Of a stretch of 10,419 bases of DNA, positions 6,671 through 10,419 are shown in pieces. The notes beneath the pieces were generated by a model. The model saw only the letters and a program-made list of their open reading frames with translations, was not told the DNA's origin and ran no database searches. The position numbers were made by a program, and so were the translations under genes. This DNA comes from a bacterium (lineage in GTDB: Bacteria > Blakebacterota > Blakebacteria > Blakebacterales > Blakebacteraceae). The stretch lies in the NCBI GenBank assembly GCA_025774205.1, contig JALGWK010000094.1:1-10419 (forward strand), written 5' to 3'. Each line of letters begins with the position of its first letter. Position 1 is the first letter of the stretch.

Positions 6671-8302
6671 ATGACCTCCATCGAGCAGGTGGAAAAACGA
6701 CTGGAGGAATGGCAGGAGAACCGTTTCGCTGACCGGCTCTGGGAACGCGATCACACGTTGTGGGCGTCAACCCCCCTGCCGGAACTGACCGACCGGCTCG
6801 GCTGGCTCGACCTTCCCGCCGAGATGCTCGACCAGGTGGCGGACCTGAAGAGCTTCTCCGATACCATCAGGAACGAGGGCTTCAGGCATATCCTCCTTCT
6901 CGGCATGGGCGGTTCCAGTCTGGCTCCGGAAGTGTTCCAGGAGACCTTCGGCAATGCCGGAGGCTACCCGGCCCTGCGGGTCCTCGACAGCACCCACCCC
7001 GAAGCCGTACAGGCCGTGACCGCGGAGATCGATCTCGAAGCGACCCTCTTCGTCGTCTCCAGCAAATCGGGAGGCACGGTCGAGACGATCTCCTTCTTCC
7101 GTTACTTTCACTCACTGCTCCGGGAACTCTCCGACGATCCGGGCCGCCACTTCGTGGCCATCACCGATCCCGGCTCCTCACTCTCTGATCTCGCCCGGGA
7201 ACATGGGTTCAGACGCGTGTTCGAGACCCCTCCAGAGGTGGGTGGACGCTATTCCGCTCTGACCTTCTTCGGCCTCGTGCCCGCGGCCCTCATTGGCGTG
7301 GATGTCGGGAAATTGCTGGCCAGTGCCCGGGAGATAGCCAAAGCGACAACGTTCGCGGCTCCCGGCCCGGCCAACCCGGCCCTCACCCTGGGGGCGATAC
7401 TCGGAGAACTGGCGCTGGCAGGACTCGACAAGGTCACCTTCATGGCCTCCCCTTCCCTGAAGGCCTTCCCCGCCTGGCTGGAACAGCTGATCGCCGAAAG
7501 CACCGGCAAGGAGGGTCACGGTATCGTCCCGGTCGCGGATGAGCCGACCGGGGAGCCGGAAGTGTATGGCAGGGACCGCCTGTTCGTGGCCTTTTCACTG
7601 GCCGGTGAGGAGGGCCCGGCAGATGAATCCCTGCTCACCGCGCTCGAAGAGAAGGGACATCCGGTCATCAGGATACTGCTGGATGAGAAGGAAGATCTCG
7701 GTCGGGAGATGTACGCCTGGGAAATCGCCGTGGCCGCCGCCGGTTCGGTGATGGGAATCAATCCCTTCGATCAGCCCGATGTGCAGCTGGCCAAGGATCT
7801 GGCCCGACAGGCCATGTCGGGTGAGAGTGATGAGGGGCCCTCCCTGGAAGAGTTCGGGACTGCCGATCTTTCCGAACTGGAACGGGCCGTCTACGACTGG
7901 GCCCGCCAGGCAAAGGCGGGAGATTACTTCTCTCTCCAGATCTGGCTCCCACCCTCTGACAGGCTCACCAATCGCCTTCACTCTCTTCAGACTTTCCTGC
8001 GGGATCGACGAAAGCTGGCCGCCACAATCGGATATGGCCCCCGTTTCCTCCACTCCACCGGTCAGTTGCACAAGGGAGGGCCTGACCGGGCTCTCGTCCT
8101 CCAGCTGGTGGATGACACCGCCGTGGATATCCCGGTTCCCGATACCGACTACTCCTTCGGATCCCTGATCCGGGCCCAGGCAGTCGGCGATTATCGGGCG
8201 TTGAGTCAACGGGGACGACGGATACTGCGGATCAACCTCGGTCGCGACCGGGACGGGGCGTTGTCGGCTCTCGAACGGGCCGCGGGTGTGGAGCGGGCCT
8301 GA
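6671..8302 (+). CDS. pgi: Glucose-6-phosphate isomerase
   Basis: Interconverts glucose-6-phosphate and fructose-6-phosphate in the cytoplasm, the step linking the aldolase end of gluconeogenesis to the glycogen branch encoded next door. The 543 residues contain the two SIS sugar-phosphate domains: GMGGSSLAPEV (78-88), SSKSGGTVET (130-139), GGRYSALTFFGLVP (191-204), EQLIAESTGK (271-280) with E276 as the probable catalytic base, GINPFDQPDVQLAK (362-375), and HSTGQLHKGGP (461-471) with K468. From memory, the C-terminal block with FGSLIRAQAVGDYRAL (496-511) resembles the Pgi half of transaldolase-Pgi fusions rather than the E. coli enzyme. Here no transaldolase half is attached: an in-frame TGA at 6653 fixes the start at or after 6656. 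ATG at 6671 has no recognisable Shine-Dalgarno sequence; the nearest, GGGGAG (6638-6643), is spaced for ATG 6652 in another frame. glgC follows after 91 bp. Confidence 0.93.
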   Translation: MTSIEQVEKRLEEWQENRFADRLWERDHTLWASTPLPELTDRLGWLDLPAEMLDQVADLKSFSDTIRNEGFRHILLLGMGGSSLAPEVFQETFGNAGGYPALRVLDSTHPEAVQAVTAEIDLEATLFVVSSKSGGTVETISFFRYFHSLLRELSDDPGRHFVAITDPGSSLSDLAREHGFRRVFETPPEVGGRYSALTFFGLVPAALIGVDVGKLLASAREIAKATTFAAPGPANPALTLGAILGELALAGLDKVTFMASPSLKAFPAWLEQLIAESTGKEGHGIVPVADEPTGEPEVYGRDRLFVAFSLAGEEGPADESLLTALEEKGHPVIRILLDEKEDLGREMYAWEIAVAAAGSVMGINPFDQPDVQLAKDLARQAMSGESDEGPSLEEFGTADLSELERAVYDWARQAKAGDYFSLQIWLPPSDRLTNRLHSLQTFLRDRRKLAATIGYGPRFLHSTGQLHKGGPDRALVLQLVDDTAVDIPVPDTDYSFGSLIRAQAVGDYRALSQRGRRILRINLGRDRDGALSALERAAGVERA

Positions 8303-8311
8303 TATCGTATT

Positions 8312-8336
8312 GCTGCCGCGTTGACACCACGGCAGC
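8312..8336. repeat. 7-bp perfect inverted repeat centred on glgC -35 box
   Basis: GCTGCCG (8312-8318) and CGGCAGC (8330-8336) are perfect inverted repeats separated by 11 bp. The centre of symmetry (8324) nearly coincides with the centre of TTGACA (8321-8326). As DNA this could be an operator whose occupancy blocks the promoter. As RNA it would form a hairpin 10 nt after the pgi stop codon, but no T-tract follows, so an intrinsic terminator of pgi is less likely. Confidence 0.5.
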
Positions 8337-8350
8337 CCTCGACCTACCCT
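8321..8350 (+). promoter_or_regulatory. Sigma-70-type promoter of glgC
   Basis: TTGACA (8321-8326) is a perfect -35 consensus. After 18 bp comes TACCCT (8345-8350), which keeps the first, second and last consensus bases of the -10 box. Transcription would start near 8357, giving a leader of about 37 nt before GTG 8394. It implies that glgC can be expressed independently of pgi. The divergent -10 box is the weak point. Confidence 0.55.
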
Positions 8351-8393
8351 CCGGGTGACAGGCCTGAACCCGAGGCAGGAGAGAGGCAGGACC

Positions 8394-9671
8394 GTGAAGA
8401 ACACCATGACGCTGATCCTGGGCGGCGGTCGGGGATCCCGTCTCTACCCCTTGACCAGATACCGGAGCAAACCGGCGGTGCCGCTGGGCGGCAAGTTCCG
8501 CCTGGTGGACGTGCCTATCAGTAACGCCATCCACGCGGGGCTCCATCGCATCTTCGTGCTTACCCAGTTCAATTCTGCGAGTCTCCACCGTCATATCAGC
8601 AATACCTACACCTTCAGTCACATCAGCAGCGGGTTCGTGGACATCCTGGCCGCCACCCAGACTCCCGCGCCCCATGATGACTGGTACGAGGGTACCGCCG
8701 ACGCGGTCCGCAAAACCCTTTCCCACCTTGAGGGATACGATATCGAGCGGGTGCTCATCCTGAGTGGAGATCAGCTCTATCGACTCAATTTCGAGGACGT
8801 GATCGCCGAACATGTCGAACGGGGAGCGGAAGTGACCGTCGCGGGGAACCTGGTGGCTCCCACCGAGACAGGTGCTCTCGGCATCATGAAGGTCGATGGA
8901 TCGGGCCGTATCACCGACTTCGTCGAGAAACCCGGTTCAACTGAAGAGATCTCCGGTTTCGAGGTCCCCGCCTCGCTCTACCCGGCCGGAAGCCACCCGG
9001 AGGAACACCCGTACGCGGCGAGCATGGGGATATACGTCTGGGAACTCGAGGCTTTGAAGGCCGCCCTCGAAGCCAACCCCGAGGCCACCGATTTCGGCCA
9101 TGAGATCATTCCTGCAGCCATCGGATCGAGGTCGGTTTATTCCTGCCTCTTCGACGGCTACTGGGAGGATATCGGTACCATCCGCAGCTTCTACGAAGCC
9201 AATCTCTCCCTGGCCAGGCCCGATCCTCCCTTTGAATTCTATCATCACGGCCGGGCCATCATCACCCATCCCCGGTACCTGCCGGCAGCCCGCGTTCGCG
9301 AAGCAACCATATCCGACGCCATCCTGGCTGATGGCTGCGACCTCGAAGCCTGCACCATCACCGAGAGTGTGATCGGAGTCCGGTCGATCCTCCGCAAGGG
9401 CGTGGAGATCAGCGCCAGCGTTCTCATGGGCGCCGACTCTTATCCCGCCATGAAGCCGGCGGATCCCTCCTTCCCGCCTCTCGGTATCGGTGAAGGGAGT
9501 GTCATCCGGCGGGCCATCGTCGACAAGGATGCCCGCATCGGCCGTGAGGTCCGCATCGAGGGCCGGGAGGGGGCCGAGGAGCGGCACGAGGATCTCTACT
9601 CTGTGGTCGATGGGATCGTGGTGATCACGAAAAACGCCGTAATCCCCGATGGTACGGAGATCACGGCGTAA
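8394..9671 (+). CDS. glgC: Glucose-1-phosphate adenylyltransferase (ADP-glucose pyrophosphorylase)
   Basis: Makes ADP-glucose and pyrophosphate from ATP and glucose-1-phosphate, the committed and usually allosterically controlled step of bacterial glycogen synthesis; cytoplasmic. The 425 residues show the nucleotidyltransferase domain with GGGRGSRLYPLT (10-21), KPAVPLGGKFRLVD (26-39), WYEGTADAV (97-105), the metal-site ILSGDQLY (122-129) with D126, FVEKP (176-180) with K179 for glucose-1-P, and YWEDIGT (256-262). A C-terminal left-handed beta-helix follows (about 295-425), with SVIGVRS (325-331) and VLMGADSY (343-350), which are plant/cyanobacteria-like motifs rather than enteric ones. GTG at 8394 is preferred: it gives an N-terminus VKNTMTLILGGG like the family's usual start, and AGAGG lies 7 nt upstream. 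An in-frame GTG at 8355 lacks a ribosome-binding site and lies at or before the predicted transcription start. It is downstream of pgi and convergent with the aldolase gene, whose terminator overlaps the last codons. Confidence 0.95.
   Translation: MKNTMTLILGGGRGSRLYPLTRYRSKPAVPLGGKFRLVDVPISNAIHAGLHRIFVLTQFNSASLHRHISNTYTFSHISSGFVDILAATQTPAPHDDWYEGTADAVRKTLSHLEGYDIERVLILSGDQLYRLNFEDVIAEHVERGAEVTVAGNLVAPTETGALGIMKVDGSGRITDFVEKPGSTEEISGFEVPASLYPAGSHPEEHPYAASMGIYVWELEALKAALEANPEATDFGHEIIPAAIGSRSVYSCLFDGYWEDIGTIRSFYEANLSLARPDPPFEFYHHGRAIITHPRYLPAARVREATISDAILADGCDLEACTITESVIGVRSILRKGVEISASVLMGADSYPAMKPADPSFPPLGIGEGSVIRRAIVDKDARIGREVRIEGREGAEERHEDLYSVVDGIVVITKNAVIPDGTEITA
9630..9669 (-). terminator. 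Intrinsic terminator of the aldolase gene, inside the 3' end of glgC
   Basis: On the minus strand, ACGCCGTGATCTCC (9669-9656) pairs with GGGGATTACGGCGT (9647-9634) over 14 consecutive positions, two of them G-U wobbles. The loop is 8 nt and TTTT follows (9633-9630). It starts 42 nt beyond the aldolase stop codon. On the plus strand the two wobbles become A-C mismatches and no T-tract follows, so the structure serves minus-strand transcription. Its bases are also the last 12 or so codons of glgC. Confidence 0.72.
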
Positions 9672-9711
9672 GTACTGTCTCGCGCAACCGCTGACAGCCG
9701 GTGCGATCTTC

Positions 9712-10419
9712 TCAGACGGCGCCCGCCTCCATCTCTTCGGTATAGGTCCCATACCGGGCAGCGCCGTTCATCCTGGCCCGATGCAGGTAGGCCTGCTGGG
9801 CCGCGGCGACATTGCTCTCCTCACCAAGCCAGGCCTTCAGAATCGGCTCCTGGAGCGCCCGCCCGTATGAGAAACTGAGTTCCCACGGCAGGTTCAGTCC
9901 CATCGCATTCATGGCATTCAGGTTCTCGGTCGCCTGGACCGGGGTCTGCCCGCCCGACAGGAACACGATGCCGGGTACCGCCGCTGGCACGGATTGCCTG
10001 AAACACTCGATCGTGGCATCCGCGATCTGTTCCGGGCTGGCCTGGACGGGACATTCTTTCCCGGGAATAACCATGTTCGGCTTCAGGATCGTACCCTCCA
10101 GTACCACCCTGTGCTCATAGAGAGCGTCGTAGAGACGTCGGAGGGCGGCTTCGGTTGCCTCGTAGCACTGCTCCAGCGTGTGTCCCCCATCCATCAGCAC
10201 TTCCGGTTCCACGATCGGCACCAGTCCGATCTCCTGGCAGAGAGCGGCGTATCTGGCCAGGGCGTGCGCGTTCGCGTCGAGACAGAACCGGGTAGGAATG
10301 CCCTCCCCGATCGTAATGACAGCCCGCCACTTGCCGAACCGGGCTCCCAGATCGAAATACTCCTGCAGACGCTCCCTGAGACCGGCGAGTCCTTCAGTGA
10401 CCTTCTCACCGGGGAATCC
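9712..10419 (-). CDS. fba: Class I fructose-bisphosphate aldolase (eukaryote-like family), 5' end cut by window
   Basis: Reversible Schiff-base aldolase joining dihydroxyacetone phosphate and glyceraldehyde-3-phosphate into fructose-1,6-bisphosphate in glycolysis and gluconeogenesis. The open frame runs from the right edge for 235 residues to TGA at 9714-9712. Active-site residues align without gaps to rabbit muscle aldolase with a constant offset of 116: K30 in GKWRAVITIG (K146), E71 and E73 in VPIVEPEV (E187, E189), the Schiff-base lysine K113 in EGTILKPNMV (K229), S155 in FLSGGQ (S271) and R187 in FSYGRALQ (R303). About 116 N-terminal residues should therefore lie outside the window. The C-terminus ends about a dozen residues earlier than the vertebrate enzyme and lacks its mobile terminal tyrosine, as far as can be aligned. 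Convergent with glgC across a 40-bp gap; a strong terminator follows at 9669-9630. Its promoter and start are not in view. Confidence 0.95.
   Translation of the reverse strand, partial: GFPGEKVTEGLAGLRERLQEYFDLGARFGKWRAVITIGEGIPTRFCLDANAHALARYAALCQEIGLVPIVEPEVLMDGGHTLEQCYEATEAALRRLYDALYEHRVVLEGTILKPNMVIPGKECPVQASPEQIADATIECFRQSVPAAVPGIVFLSGGQTPVQATENLNAMNAMGLNLPWELSFSYGRALQEPILKAWLGEESNVAAAQQAYLHRARMNGAARYGTYTEEMEAGAV

Noticed and set aside
8355-8393. Upstream GTG start (8355) for glgC
   Set aside because: It has no ribosome-binding site, lies at or before the predicted transcription start, and would add 13 residues ahead of the normal family N-terminus.
7595-8407. 270-codon minus-strand open frame across the end of pgi and the glgC leader
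   Set aside because: It lies opposite conserved Pgi motifs and runs through the glgC promoter; composition is typical of an antisense shadow.
8937-9752. 271-codon minus-strand open frame across glgC
   Set aside because: It is antisense to conserved GlgC beta-helix motifs and overlaps the end of the aldolase gene and its terminator.
1-10419. Mobile elements, CRISPR, prophage, toxin-antitoxin or a new defence system
   Set aside because: No transposase, integrase, terminal repeats, spaced direct repeats or small paired genes were found; every gene longer than 200 residues belongs to a recognisable family.

Overview
This is a window of bacterial chromosome, roughly 60% G+C by eye. It carries seven protein genes on both strands with short intergenic gaps. 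I see no transposase, phage gene, CRISPR array, tRNA or rRNA. Clear Shine-Dalgarno sequences, a TTGACA-type promoter, a bacterial lipoprotein signal and a bacterial-type ADP-glucose pyrophosphorylase all point to a bacterium. I cannot name the phylum from sequence alone. The mix of a eukaryote-like class I aldolase, a plant/cyanobacteria-like GlgC and a Pgi of the transaldolase-Pgi-fusion type suggests an environmental lineage away from the enteric and Bacillus models (inference).

Layout from left to right: (1) 1-675, minus: NAD(P)H-hydrate epimerase, cut by the left edge. (2) 676-821: divergent spacer with a tandem 10-bp repeat. (3) 822-2663, plus: exported M61-family metallopeptidase with a PDZ domain, probably a lipoprotein. 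(4) 2664-2772: convergent spacer with an imperfect hairpin. (5) 2773-4191, minus: acylating aldehyde dehydrogenase like the N-terminal half of AdhE. (6) 4254-6479, minus: polytopic membrane protein fused to a spermidine-synthase-like domain; genes 5 and 6 are 62 bp apart on the same strand. (7) 6480-6670: divergent spacer with two 10-bp palindromes. (8) 6671-8302, plus: glucose-6-phosphate isomerase. (9) 8394-9671, plus: glucose-1-phosphate adenylyltransferase with its own promoter. (10) 9712-10419, minus: class I fructose-bisphosphate aldolase, cut by the right edge; its terminator lies inside the 3' end of glgC.

The right third forms a functional set: aldolase makes fructose-1,6-bisphosphate, Pgi interconverts fructose-6-P and glucose-6-P, and GlgC commits glucose-1-P to ADP-glucose for glycogen. 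The fructose bisphosphatase and phosphoglucomutase steps are not in the window. The left two thirds hold unrelated repair, peptidase, CoA-aldehyde and membrane functions.

I did not find a convincing new multi-gene system. The most specific observations are regulatory. An inverted repeat is centred on the glgC -35 box. A strand-specific terminator for the aldolase gene is built into the coding end of glgC. The pgi start lacks a ribosome-binding site, while a good one serves an overlapping short ORF. The fused membrane/spermidine-synthase-like protein is the gene whose function is least understood.
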